Origin: Myxococcales bacterium
GTDB lineage: Bacteria; Myxococcota_A; Polyangia; Polyangiales; Polyangiaceae
Length of the DNA: 64,000 nt
Reading direction: 5' to 3'
Assembly: GCA_016706225.1 (NCBI GenBank)
Contig: JADJKB010000013.1
Location: 186,001-250,000 of the forward strand
This document shows positions 1 to 7,392 of the stretch, one piece after another. The position numbers and the translations under genes were made by a program. A model generated the notes under the pieces. That model worked only from the letters and a program-made list of their open reading frames with translations. It made no database searches and had not been told where the DNA came from. Within the stretch, counting starts at the first letter, position 1; each line of letters begins with the position of its first letter.

Positions 1-1142
1 CGTCCCATGGCCCGGGCGATGGAGCGGCCAAGGCTGGTCTTGCCGACACCAGGTGGGCCGACGAACAGCAAGATCGGCCCCTTCTTGTCCCGGCGCAGCT
101 GCCGAATGGCGGAGAACTCGACGACGCGTTTCTTGACGCGGTCGAGCCCGAAGTGATCCTCGTCGAGGCAGCGGCGCACCTCGCGCACGTCGAAGCGGTC
201 GCTGGTGGTGCGATTCCAGGGCAAGTCCGCCAGCCACTCGACGTAGGTCCGGGTGACCTGGAATTCGGCCCCTTGCGGCTGCATGCCGGAAAGGCGTGAG
301 AGCTGTTTGCGCGCGACTTTGTCGGCCTCCGGCGGCAGCTCCGCCCGCGCGACTCGCTCCCGCAGCTCGTCGATTTCGTCGTCGTCGCCCGCCTCGCCGA
401 GCTCTTCGCGGATGGTGCGCATCTGCTGCCTCAGCACCAGATCGCGCTGCGAGCGGCTCAGCTCTTCCTGCACCATCGCGGTGATCTCACCCTTGACCCG
501 CAGCACGTCGAGGTGGCGCTCCACGACGCCGAGCACGATCTCGATGCGGCGCCGCACGTCGACGGCCTCCAGCACCCGCTGCCGGAAGCTGATCTCCGCC
601 TGGTCCTCCGGCAGGTTCGACGCGATCAGATCGGCGAGCGCACCGGCGTCCTTCACGTTGTCGAGGATGCCGGCCGTCTCCTTGGGCAAATTGGGCAAGA
701 GCGCGAGCATGCGGCGGGTGGCGTCGCGCAGGCGGTTCGGAAGCTCACCGAGCGTGGCCTCGTCCGCATTCTCGTCGCCCAGCCGCACGATGTCGGCGCG
801 CATGTAGGGCTCGAGCCCCAAGCTCTGATCGACCCGGAAGCGCCCGATGCCGTTCAGGACCACGCTGTAGTTGTTGGGCCCCAGCCGGATGACCTTCACC
901 AGCCGCGCCAGGGTGCCGACCTCGTACAGATCTTCGAAGCCGGGCTCCACGGTGTCCGCGTCCCGCTGGGTGAGCACACCGACCAGGGCGCTCTCCCTGC
1001 CGACGAGCTCTTCGACCAGGCGGACGCTGCGCGGCCGGCCGACGTTGATGGGAACCACCGACATCGGGAACAGGACCGAGTTGCGCAGTGGAACCACCGC
1101 GATGCGCTCGGTACCCTGGGGCTGCGGCGGGACGGGCGCCAT
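1..1142 (-). CDS. lon: Lon protease, N-terminal part (runs off the window)
   Basis: ATP-dependent serine protease of protein quality control, cytoplasmic. The minus strand from the ATG at 1142 is open to base 1 and gives 380 residues. Residues ~10-200 read as the LON substrate-binding domain (VVPLRNSVLFPMSVVPINVG), followed by the helical region (QRDLVLRQQMRTIREELGE, then LPWN). The start of the AAA+ domain carries the Walker A GPPGVGKTS at the very edge. The rest of the AAA+ module and the Ser-Lys protease domain lie outside the window. It is divergent from the lipoprotein gene at 1218, with only 75 bp between the starts. The family call is secure; which lon paralogue this is cannot be told, and myxobacteria often carry two. 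Confidence 0.95.
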   Translation of the reverse strand, partial: MAPVPPQPQGTERIAVVPLRNSVLFPMSVVPINVGRPRSVRLVEELVGRESALVGVLTQRDADTVEPGFEDLYEVGTLARLVKVIRLGPNNYSVVLNGIGRFRVDQSLGLEPYMRADIVRLGDENADEATLGELPNRLRDATRRMLALLPNLPKETAGILDNVKDAGALADLIASNLPEDQAEISFRQRVLEAVDVRRRIEIVLGVVERHLDVLRVKGEITAMVQEELSRSQRDLVLRQQMRTIREELGEAGDDDEIDELRERVARAELPPEADKVARKQLSRLSGMQPQGAEFQVTRTYVEWLADLPWNRTTSDRFDVREVRRCLDEDHFGLDRVKKRVVEFSAIRQLRRDKKGPILLFVGPPGVGKTSLGRSIARAMG

Positions 1143-1217
1143 ACCCCGCACACTAGTACGCCTCGGGGGCTAGTCCAGCTCGCTGACGTGCGGCCCGGCC
1201 TGTGGTATCCCCGCGGC

Positions 1218-1898
1218 GTGTCCGTCAGCGCCATCCGCCGCATGGGCCTGCTCGCCTCCGCCTCGCTGCTCGCATGGGGCTGTGCGTCGCAGCGCCCCGC
1301 CCAGGGACCCAAAGAGACACTCGACGCCTACGCCCGCGCGCTCTCCGCGGGACACATCGACGAGGCCTACTCGCTGCTCAGCGGCGAGGCGAAAAAGCAG
1401 CTTCCGTTCGAGGCGTTCGCCCGCATGGTGAAGGAGAACCCCGAAGAGGTGAAGGACATCGCCTCGGCCCTCGGGCGGCCATCGGGGCCACCGCTGGTCA
1501 CCGCCACCGTGACGGCGCCGAACGGCGAGTCGTTGCTCTTGGTGTACGAGTCGGGAAGCTGGCGCGTGGATGGTTCCGCCATCGATCTCTACAGCCAGGC
1601 CTCGCCCGAGGCGGCCGTCCGCGCGTTCATCCGCGCCTTCGAGAACCGACGCTGGGACGTGCTCTTGCGCTTCGTCCCCGACGGCAAGAAGGAGGGGCTC
1701 GACGCCGCCAAGCTGAAGAAGGCGTGGGAAGGTGAGCAGAAGGACGAGCTCTTGCGCCTCACTCAGGCGCTCGGAGCCGCGCTGCCGACGGCCAAGTTCG
1801 AGCGCATCGGCGAACGGGCCACGATGTCCTACGGAGCCGGCGGCACGGTCGAGCTGTTGCGCGAGCACGGCGCGTGGAAGATCGAGGAATTCCGGTGA
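1218..1898 (+). CDS. Lipoprotein with duplicated NTF2-like halves
   Basis: Predicted 226-residue lipoprotein. A short signal peptide ([14 protein letters not shown]) ends in a Cys lipobox. The mature part has two similar ~90-residue halves, each opening with a helix of the type [19 protein letters not shown] / [19 protein letters not shown] and closing with a GxWRVDG / GAWKIEEF strand. This resembles the NTF2-like/DUF4878 type of envelope lipoprotein, an analogy rather than a firm family call. GTG 1218 is chosen because longer in-frame starts run across the lon promoter region; ATG 1242 is the alternative. The TGA overlaps the GTG of hisB, so it is probably cotranscribed with the his genes, although no link to histidine synthesis is evident. 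Confidence 0.75.
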   Translation: MSVSAIRRMGLLASASLLAWGCASQRPAQGPKETLDAYARALSAGHIDEAYSLLSGEAKKQLPFEAFARMVKENPEEVKDIASALGRPSGPPLVTATVTAPNGESLLLVYESGSWRVDGSAIDLYSQASPEAAVRAFIRAFENRRWDVLLRFVPDGKKEGLDAAKLKKAWEGEQKDELLRLTQALGAALPTAKFERIGERATMSYGAGGTVELLREHGAWKIEEFR

Positions 1899-2485
1899 GC
1901 GCCCGCCGCGCGAGCTCGGAGCGCACGACCAAAGAGACGTCGGTGACCGTCGAGCTCACCCTCGACGGAAGCGGCCAGAGCCGCATCGAAACCCCGCTGC
2001 CGTTCCTCTCGCACATGCTCGAGCAGATCGCGCGGCATGGGGCGTTCGACCTGGTGGTGAAGGCCAAGGGCGACGTCGAGATCGATGGGCACCACACCAC
2101 CGAAGACATCGGCATCGTGCTCGGCAAGACGCTGCTCGACGCGCTGGGGGACCGCGCCGGCATCCGCCGCTACGGCTCCGCCACGCTGCCCATGGATGAA
2201 GCGCTGGTCACCGCCGCGCTGGACCTATCTGGCAGGCCCTATTTCGTCTGGCGGGTGCCGATGCCGAAGGCCAAGATCGGCGAGTTCGACAGCGAGCTGG
2301 CAGAGGTTTTCTTCGAGGCCTTCGCTCGCAGCGCCCAGGCCAACCTGCACCTTCACCTGCACAGCGGCGAGAACCTGCACCACATCGTCGAGATCTGCTT
2401 CAAGGCATTTGCTCGGGCGCTGCGCTCGGCCGTCGAGCTCGATCCACGCGGGGCCGGCATTCCTTCGACCAAGGGCGTGCTCTGA
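1895..2485 (+). CDS. hisB: Imidazoleglycerol-phosphate dehydratase
   Basis: Sixth step of histidine synthesis: dehydrates imidazole glycerol phosphate to imidazole acetol phosphate, Mn-dependent, cytoplasmic. The 196-residue monofunctional form has the family's two metal-binding motifs, DGHHTTED (residues ~62-70) and [15 protein letters not shown] (~149-163), plus [14 protein letters not shown]. There is no fused HAD phosphatase domain. GTG 1895 overlaps the upstream stop by GTGA and gives a normal N-terminus; a start at 1874 would add seven residues inside the preceding gene. hisH starts 16 bp downstream. Confidence 0.96.
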   Translation: MSARRASSERTTKETSVTVELTLDGSGQSRIETPLPFLSHMLEQIARHGAFDLVVKAKGDVEIDGHHTTEDIGIVLGKTLLDALGDRAGIRRYGSATLPMDEALVTAALDLSGRPYFVWRVPMPKAKIGEFDSELAEVFFEAFARSAQANLHLHLHSGENLHHIVEICFKAFARALRSAVELDPRGAGIPSTKGVL

Positions 2486-2501
2486 GCGCCGAGGCAGTCC
2501 C

Positions 2502-3134
2502 GTGCAGCTGACCGTCATCGACACCGGCCTGGGCAACCTGCGCTCGGTGGAAAAGGCCATCGTGGCCGCCGGTTCCCAGGCCGGGCGCGGCGAACTGAGC
2601 GTGCTGCGCACGGCCGATCCCGAGCGTGTCCGGCGCGCCGATCGACTGGTCTTCCCCGGCCAAGGCGCATTTCGCGATTGCATGCGGGGGCTCGCCGGCG
2701 GGCTTGGCGAGGCGCTCGCTGAACGGCTCCACGCCGGCACGCCCTACCTGGGAATTTGCCTGGGTCTGCAAGTGCTGTTCGAAGCGAGCGACGAGGCCCC
2801 CGGAGTGCCGGGCCTCGGCCTCTACTCCGGTCACGTCGAGCGCCTCTCGGGGCGTGGCGTGAAGATCCCTCACATGGGCTGGAATCAGCTCGAGCTGGTC
2901 GGCTCGGGGCATCCGTTTCTCGAAGCGGCCGGTGGTGAAGGGACGTGGGTCTACTACGTGCACTCGTTCGCCGCGGTGCCCGTCGATGAATCCGTCGTCG
3001 TGGCAGTCTCGCAGCACGGGGACAACTCGGTGACCGCCGCCATCGCCAAAGACAACGTGTTCGCCGTGCAGTTTCACCCCGAAAAGAGCCAGGACGCGGG
3101 CCTCCAATTGCTCGCGGCATTTCTTCGGACCTGA
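2502..3134 (+). CDS. hisH: Imidazole glycerol phosphate synthase, glutaminase subunit
   Basis: Class I glutamine amidotransferase that feeds ammonia to HisF for imidazole glycerol phosphate formation. The 210-residue product shows VIDTGLGNLRSV at the N-terminus, the nucleophile elbow YLGICLGLQVLF with the catalytic Cys, KIPHMGWNQL, and the catalytic His/Glu in AVQFHPEKSQ. GTG 2502 follows hisB by 16 bp, and the product begins directly with the first beta strand. hisA starts 3 bp after the stop. Its obligate partner hisF is not in this window. Confidence 0.96.
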   Translation: MQLTVIDTGLGNLRSVEKAIVAAGSQAGRGELSVLRTADPERVRRADRLVFPGQGAFRDCMRGLAGGLGEALAERLHAGTPYLGICLGLQVLFEASDEAPGVPGLGLYSGHVERLSGRGVKIPHMGWNQLELVGSGHPFLEAAGGEGTWVYYVHSFAAVPVDESVVVAVSQHGDNSVTAAIAKDNVFAVQFHPEKSQDAGLQLLAAFLRT

Positions 3135-3137
3135 GGC

Positions 3138-3854
3138 ATGGACGTCATCCCGGCCATCGATCTGTTGCACGGCAAGGCGGTGCGCCTGCGGCGTGGCCGC
3201 TACGACGACGCCACGTTCTACGAACATGACCCGGCCCAGCTCGCGGCGCAGTGGAAGGGGCAAGTGCCCCGGCTTCACGTGGTCGATCTCGAGGGCGCCC
3301 GCGCCGGGCGGGCGGTGCAGACCGAGCTGGTGCGCAGGGTGGTTGCGGCGTTCGGCGGCGGAGTCCAGGTGGGCGGGGGCGTGCGCACTCTGGAGGCCGC
3401 CCAGAGTTATCTGGAGCTCGGGGTCGAGCGCGTGGTGCTCGGAACCGCGGCGGTGAAAGATCAAGCGCTGGTGCGCGCGCTCGCCTTGGCAAACCCCGGA
3501 CGTGTGATTATCGCCCTCGACGCCAACGACGGCTGGGTGGCGACCGATGGCTGGGAGCAGACGAGCGATCGCCGCGTCGCGGACCTCGTACACGAGCTCG
3601 AGGCACTGCCGCTCGCGGGCGTGCTCTACACCGACATCGAGCGCGACGGGACCGAGGTCGGACCCAACGTCCGGGCAACGGCCGAGCTGGCCTTGGCCAC
3701 CCACCTCGAGGTCATCGCCAGTGGCGGCGTGGGCACCCTCGGACACCTCACGGAGCTCGCGCGAGCCGGAGGGCCGATCCGCGCGGCGATCGTCGGGCGG
3801 GCGCTGCACGAAGGGCGCTTCAGCCTGGCAGAAGCGGTCCTGGCGGCCGGCTGA
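3138..3854 (+). CDS. hisA: ProFAR isomerase
   Basis: 1-(5-phosphoribosyl)-5-[(5-phosphoribosylamino)methylideneamino]imidazole-4-carboxamide isomerase, a TIM barrel that supplies the substrate of HisHF. The 238-residue product has the two catalytic aspartates in the expected places: MDVIPAIDLLHGKAVRL at strand 1 and IIALDANDGWVATDGW at strand 5. The phosphate-binding loops VGGGVRT, GGVGT and AIVGRALHEG are also present. This is the usual length for HisA, and the run of tight genes hisB-hisH-hisA is a typical his order. A PriA-type bifunctional enzyme cannot be excluded from sequence alone, but nothing suggests it. Confidence 0.95.
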   Translation: MDVIPAIDLLHGKAVRLRRGRYDDATFYEHDPAQLAAQWKGQVPRLHVVDLEGARAGRAVQTELVRRVVAAFGGGVQVGGGVRTLEAAQSYLELGVERVVLGTAAVKDQALVRALALANPGRVIIALDANDGWVATDGWEQTSDRRVADLVHELEALPLAGVLYTDIERDGTEVGPNVRATAELALATHLEVIASGGVGTLGHLTELARAGGPIRAAIVGRALHEGRFSLAEAVLAAG

Positions 3855-3903
3855 ACGCCGAAGCGGGGAAACACCCGGGCCAACGGTGTAGGATCGGCTC
3901 GAC

Positions 3904-5391
3904 ATGGCTTCGCGACAGCCCAGCGCCCTCCCCTCGCTCGAAGAAGCCAGCGCGCGCGCCGGGGGCAGCAACGAGAGCCCGGAGCCTGCAACGGATGACG
4001 GACCGCGGGAGTCCGAGCTTCCTCCGAGCAGCACGTTCGAGGCCGAAGACTTCCTGTTTCACCTCTATCGCGGCAGTGAGCTGCTCCAGGACAACCGGGT
4101 TGGTGAGGCCAAGGAGGAGCTGGAGCGAGCGCTCTCGTTCCAGCCCGAAGACATCGAGGGCCAGGGGCTGCTCGGCGTCGTTTATTTTCGCCTGGGGCTC
4201 TACCCGCGCGCCATCAACATCTTCGAAGAGATCGTGCGTCTGCGCCCCGAGGCGCTGACTCCGCGGTTGAACCTCGGGCTGTGTTTCTTGAAGACCGGCC
4301 AGCTACTGCGCGCGCGCGACACGCTCGATGCGCTGCTGGAGCTGGAACCCACGCACAAACGCGCCGCCGGTTACCTTGGCCTCGCTCATCAGCGGCTGGG
4401 TGACTTCGAGCGGGCAGCCCAGGCCTTCGAGCGCGCCGGACAACCGCACCTCGCACGGCGCATGGAGCAAGCGCTCAACGACTTGATCGAACCCGGGCCC
4501 CGCCCCGAGATGCAGGCCGTGCGCGCGGTTGCAGCCGACGCGGTCCACGAGCTGGAGGCGGATGCTCACGCATTCACGCGGGCAGAGTCCGGCGCGGGCG
4601 AACCCGTGCTCGGTGGCCGCTGGCACTCCCTCGAACCCGGCGGCGATGCCGGGCCGCCGGCGTCACGCCCGTTCCGACCGCGAGCCTCGGTGCCGCCCCC
4701 AGCAGCCTCGGACGTGGGGCAGCCTCTGGATCGCCCCGCGGCGCTGCGACCCGACGCACCGACCTCCCCGCGACGCCTGGCCGAGGGGCTCGTGCTCTCG
4801 CTGCCGGAGGGCCGGCGCGCCGTTCAGCTCAGCCACGGCGTGGCGCGCATTCGCCTCGATGGTGCGTTCGTCGTGCGCCTGGACCGGGTGCGGGCGCTGT
4901 TGCCGGAGGCCGGCCCCTTCCGCGAGAGCGTCATCCATCGCCGCTCCCGCGGGCGCGCGCTCGACGAGCCGCTCGGCGGCATGCGCACTCCCCTCATCGT
5001 GCTCGATGGGCTCGGTTCGCTGGTGCTCGACGCAGAGCCCCGGGTGGTCCTGACGCACCTCGATCGCGAGCTGTTCTACGTGCGCGAAGATCGCCTGCTG
5101 GGTTTCGACCTCGCGCTCCGCTTCGAGAGCGGGCGGCTCAGCGTCGGCACGATGGAGCACGTCCCGATGCTGCAACTGTCCGGCGAAGGCTTGGTCGCGC
5201 TCCGCGCGAGCGCGAGCTTGGTGGCCGTGGAGGTGGGCCCCGAGCGACCCGCGATGCTGCGCGGCCATCACATCGTCGGCTGGGTCGGACGCATCCTGCC
5301 CCAGCCAGTTCCGGCGACGACCGCCCCCGCGGCGGCCGCAGGCCTCGTCAGCATGACGGGTGACGGTGCAGTATTCGTCGACGCGCCCTGA
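3904..5391 (+). CDS. TPR protein with C-terminal AIM24-like domain
   Basis: 495 residues. After a disordered N-terminus, residues ~48-180 contain about four tetratricopeptide repeats (GLLGVVYFRLGLYPRAINIFEE, LNLGLCFLKTGQLLRARDTL, GYLGLAHQRLGDFERAAQAF are representative helices). A Pro/Ala-rich linker (~220-300) follows. The C-terminal ~190 residues read as an AIM24-type beta-rich domain (GLGSLVLDAEPRVVLTHLD, ELFYVREDRLLGFD, GEGLVALRA). AIM24 proteins are poorly understood; in mitochondria they affect inner-membrane organisation. No signal peptide or membrane segment is seen, so a cytoplasmic scaffolding role is the most that can be inferred. pgsA starts 31 bp beyond its stop. Confidence 0.8.
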   Translation: MASRQPSALPSLEEASARAGGSNESPEPATDDGPRESELPPSSTFEAEDFLFHLYRGSELLQDNRVGEAKEELERALSFQPEDIEGQGLLGVVYFRLGLYPRAINIFEEIVRLRPEALTPRLNLGLCFLKTGQLLRARDTLDALLELEPTHKRAAGYLGLAHQRLGDFERAAQAFERAGQPHLARRMEQALNDLIEPGPRPEMQAVRAVAADAVHELEADAHAFTRAESGAGEPVLGGRWHSLEPGGDAGPPASRPFRPRASVPPPAASDVGQPLDRPAALRPDAPTSPRRLAEGLVLSLPEGRRAVQLSHGVARIRLDGAFVVRLDRVRALLPEAGPFRESVIHRRSRGRALDEPLGGMRTPLIVLDGLGSLVLDAEPRVVLTHLDRELFYVREDRLLGFDLALRFESGRLSVGTMEHVPMLQLSGEGLVALRASASLVAVEVGPERPAMLRGHHIVGWVGRILPQPVPATTAPAAAAGLVSMTGDGAVFVDAP

Positions 5392-5422
5392 CGCGATCGA
5401 TTCCTTGTATGCTCGAGCCCCG

Positions 5423-6121
5423 ATGTCCGCCTCGGAGACACCGCCCACCTCGCGCCGCCCGCGCCGCCCGCGTCGGCGCAAACCCAAGTTGGATCCGACC
5501 GTGCGCGCGGCACGTCGTCGCTCACTGAGGCAGGATGCGGTCAACCTCCCCAACCTGCTGACCTTCGGTCGCATCGCGGTGATCCCGCTGGTCTTGTGGT
5601 TGCTCTCGAGCGGCACACCCACCGACTGCACCTGGGCGGCCATCGTGTACGGCGCTGCCGCCATCACCGATCTGCTGGACGGTTACCTGGCGCGCAAGCT
5701 CGGAGTGGTGAGCGTGCTCGGCAAGTTCCTGGACCCGCTGGCCGACAAGTTGATCGTGATGGCCACCCTCGTCTGGATGGTCCCCATGGGTCGCATCCCC
5801 GAGTGGGCGGTCGCGTTGCTCCTGGCCCGCGAGCTGAGCATCACGGGGCTGCGCTCGATCGCCAGTAGCGAGGGTGTGGTGATCGCGGCGGGCGAAGGCG
5901 GCAAGAGCAAGACGGCGCTGCAGATGATTGGCATCATCGCCCTGATCGTGGGCTACCCGTATCACCTGTCCCTCGGACCCTGGGACCTCGGCGTCGTCGA
6001 TCTGGTCGTGGTCGGTCGTGTCCTGGTCTACGTCTCGCTCGTATTTTCCCTGACCAGCGCCTTCCAATACGTCGGGCTTTTCGCCGAGGCGGTCGAGGCC
6101 AAGGAGCGTCGCCCGAGCTGA
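5423..6121 (+). CDS. pgsA: CDP-diacylglycerol-glycerol-3-phosphate phosphatidyltransferase
   Basis: Makes phosphatidylglycerol phosphate from CDP-diacylglycerol and glycerol-3-phosphate in the inner membrane. The 232-residue product has the CDP-alcohol phosphotransferase signature DGYLARKLGVVSVLGKFLD with PLADK after it, matching DG-x2-AR-x8-G-x3-D-x3-D. Several hydrophobic segments follow, and the N-terminus is basic and Arg/Pro-rich (~45 residues). ATG 5423 is preferred over the in-frame codon at 5360, which lies inside the preceding gene. Other CDP-OH-P family members are possible, but the NLPNLLTFGRI opening is typical of PgsA. Confidence 0.92.
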   Translation: MSASETPPTSRRPRRPRRRKPKLDPTVRAARRRSLRQDAVNLPNLLTFGRIAVIPLVLWLLSSGTPTDCTWAAIVYGAAAITDLLDGYLARKLGVVSVLGKFLDPLADKLIVMATLVWMVPMGRIPEWAVALLLARELSITGLRSIASSEGVVIAAGEGGKSKTALQMIGIIALIVGYPYHLSLGPWDLGVVDLVVVGRVLVYVSLVFSLTSAFQYVGLFAEAVEAKERRPS

Positions 6122-6158
6122 AGAGCGTGGACAGAACCCCGGAAAAACGTGCTAGGAC

Positions 6159-6677
6159 ATGCCCCACATGACCTCTTCCCCGCGCCGCTTCCTGCGTTAC
6201 CTCTGCGCCCTGCCGCTGTCCCTCGTCTTGTGGGTGCCCGGCTGTGCCAAGCAGGCCGAGGGTGAGCGCTGCGACTTCAACCGCAACGGCCATCAGGACT
6301 GCGAGACGCCGCTGGTCTGCGTCCCCGCGACGGAGCTGATCGACGACTCGACGGATCGCTGCTGCCCCGAGGAGGGCCAGTCCATCGGTGACGATCGCTG
6401 TCTGCGCAGCACGGGCAGCGGTGGCACCGGTGGCACGGGCGGAAGCGGCGGCAAAGATACCGGCACGAACGGAACCGACAGCGGCTCCGGCGGCGTATCC
6501 GGTGGCGGCGGCGCATCGGGCAGCGGCGGCGCATCCGGTGGCGGTGGCGCATCCGGAAGCGGCGGCGCGTCCGGCGGCACCTCCGGTGGCGGTGGCGCAT
6601 CGGGAAGCGGCGGCGCGGCGGGCTCCGACGGAAGCGCCGGCACCGGGGCTTCTGCCGGCGACGCGGGGACTGATTGA
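6159..6677 (+). CDS. Gly/Ser-rich lipoprotein
   Basis: 172-residue predicted lipoprotein. The signal sequence ends LVLWVPGC with a lipobox Cys. A small Cys-containing region follows (GERCDFNRNGHQDCETPLVCVP ... DRCCPEEGQ), then a ~95-residue tail built of GGxSGSGGA-type repeats ending in GDAGTD. Such heads and Gly/Ser tails are common in Polyangia surface lipoproteins of unknown function. The next gene encodes a protein with the same head (GESCD...C...CCP), so the two are probably paralogues. ATG 6168 is an alternative start. Its stop overlaps the next start (TGATG). Confidence 0.8.
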   Translation: MPHMTSSPRRFLRYLCALPLSLVLWVPGCAKQAEGERCDFNRNGHQDCETPLVCVPATELIDDSTDRCCPEEGQSIGDDRCLRSTGSGGTGGTGGSGGKDTGTNGTDSGSGGVSGGGGASGSGGASGGGGASGSGGASGGTSGGGGASGSGGAAGSDGSAGTGASAGDAGTD

Positions 6678-7249
6678 TGGCGAGGCGCGCCGTTCACGCG
6701 GGTCTGCTGCTCGGAGCGCTGCTCGCGTTCGGCGCTTGTAGCGACGCGGCGGAGGGTGAGAGCTGCGATCTCGCCAACGGCAACGACGACTGTGCAGAGG
6801 GTTTGATCTGCCGGGGCGCATGGGAAATTCGCTCCAAGGACGCGGTCTGTTGCCCTGCCCCTCCAGCCGAGCCGGCCGCCAGCGCCTGTAAACCGAAGCT
6901 CGAAAACGTCGAACCCGACCCATCGGTGGATGCGTCTGCCATTCCGCCCGGAACCGGCGGGGGCTCCGGGGCTGGGGGCAGCGGCGGCGCCGCGGGCAGT
7001 GGCAGGCGCTGCCGGAGCTGCCGGCAGCGGCGGCGTAGCGGGCAGCGACGGCGCCGCGGGTGGCGACGCGGCCGACGCTGCCCCGAACGACGACGCGGGC
7101 GACGCGCCGAGCGAAACGAGTGGGGACTGAGTCGGTGCCGGACGTCTCGCTCTTGGCCGCCAACGCTCAGGAAGCGCTGCTGCTCGCGGTCGCCGTTTCC
7201 CTGCCGGTGGTGGGCGCCGCGGCCATCATTGGGCTCCTGGTGGCGGTGA
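6677..7249 (+). pseudogene. Gly-rich lipoprotein, apparently frameshifted at ~7004
   Basis: The signal peptide (AGLLLGALLAFGAC) and Cys head (GESCDLANGNDDC, AVCCP) match the preceding gene. Up to base ~7003 the tail reads GGGSGAGGSGGAAGSG. It then turns into Arg/Cys-rich sequence that runs to 7249, overlapping the next gene by more than 100 bp. In the +1 frame the expected tail continues (GAAGAAGSGGVAGSDG) and ends in DDAGDAPSETSGD with a stop at 7130, just before the SctS gene. The likely intended gene is therefore 6677-7130, with one base gained or two lost near 7004. A real mutation, phase variation in a repetitive tail, or an assembly error are all possible. Confidence 0.7.
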
Positions 7250-7392
7250 TGCAGGCTGCAACTCAAGTACAGGACGTCACACTCGCCCATTTGCCACGAC
7301 TGGTCGTGGTCGCGGTGGTGTTGGCGGTGGCCGGACCGTGGATGGGCAGTCAGATCGCCGCCTTCGCCGAACGCGTCTTCGCGGGCGGCTGA
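7135..7392 (+). CDS. Type III export apparatus protein of the SctS/FliQ family (orphan)
   Basis: 85-residue membrane protein with two hydrophobic helices, ALLLAVAVSLPVVGAAAIIG and LPRLVVVAVVLAVAGPWMG. Between them is the family's diagnostic loop QAATQVQDVTLAHLPRL. Size and pattern match SctS/FliQ, which together with SctR and SctT forms the export gate of flagella and injectisomes. Start GTG 7135 gives the usual N-terminus; GTG 7120 is possible. No SctR, SctT, SctU or SctV gene is adjacent, so the gene stands alone between a lipoprotein and an EpmA-like gene. Confidence 0.85.
   Translation: MPDVSLLAANAQEALLLAVAVSLPVVGAAAIIGLLVAVMQAATQVQDVTLAHLPRLVVVAVVLAVAGPWMGSQIAAFAERVFAGG

Noticed and set aside
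2400..4034. Long minus-strand open frame opposite hisB-hisH-hisA
   Set aside because: It is antisense to three recognisable his genes. Its product is Arg/Gly/His-rich with no family pattern. Long antisense frames are expected at this GC content.
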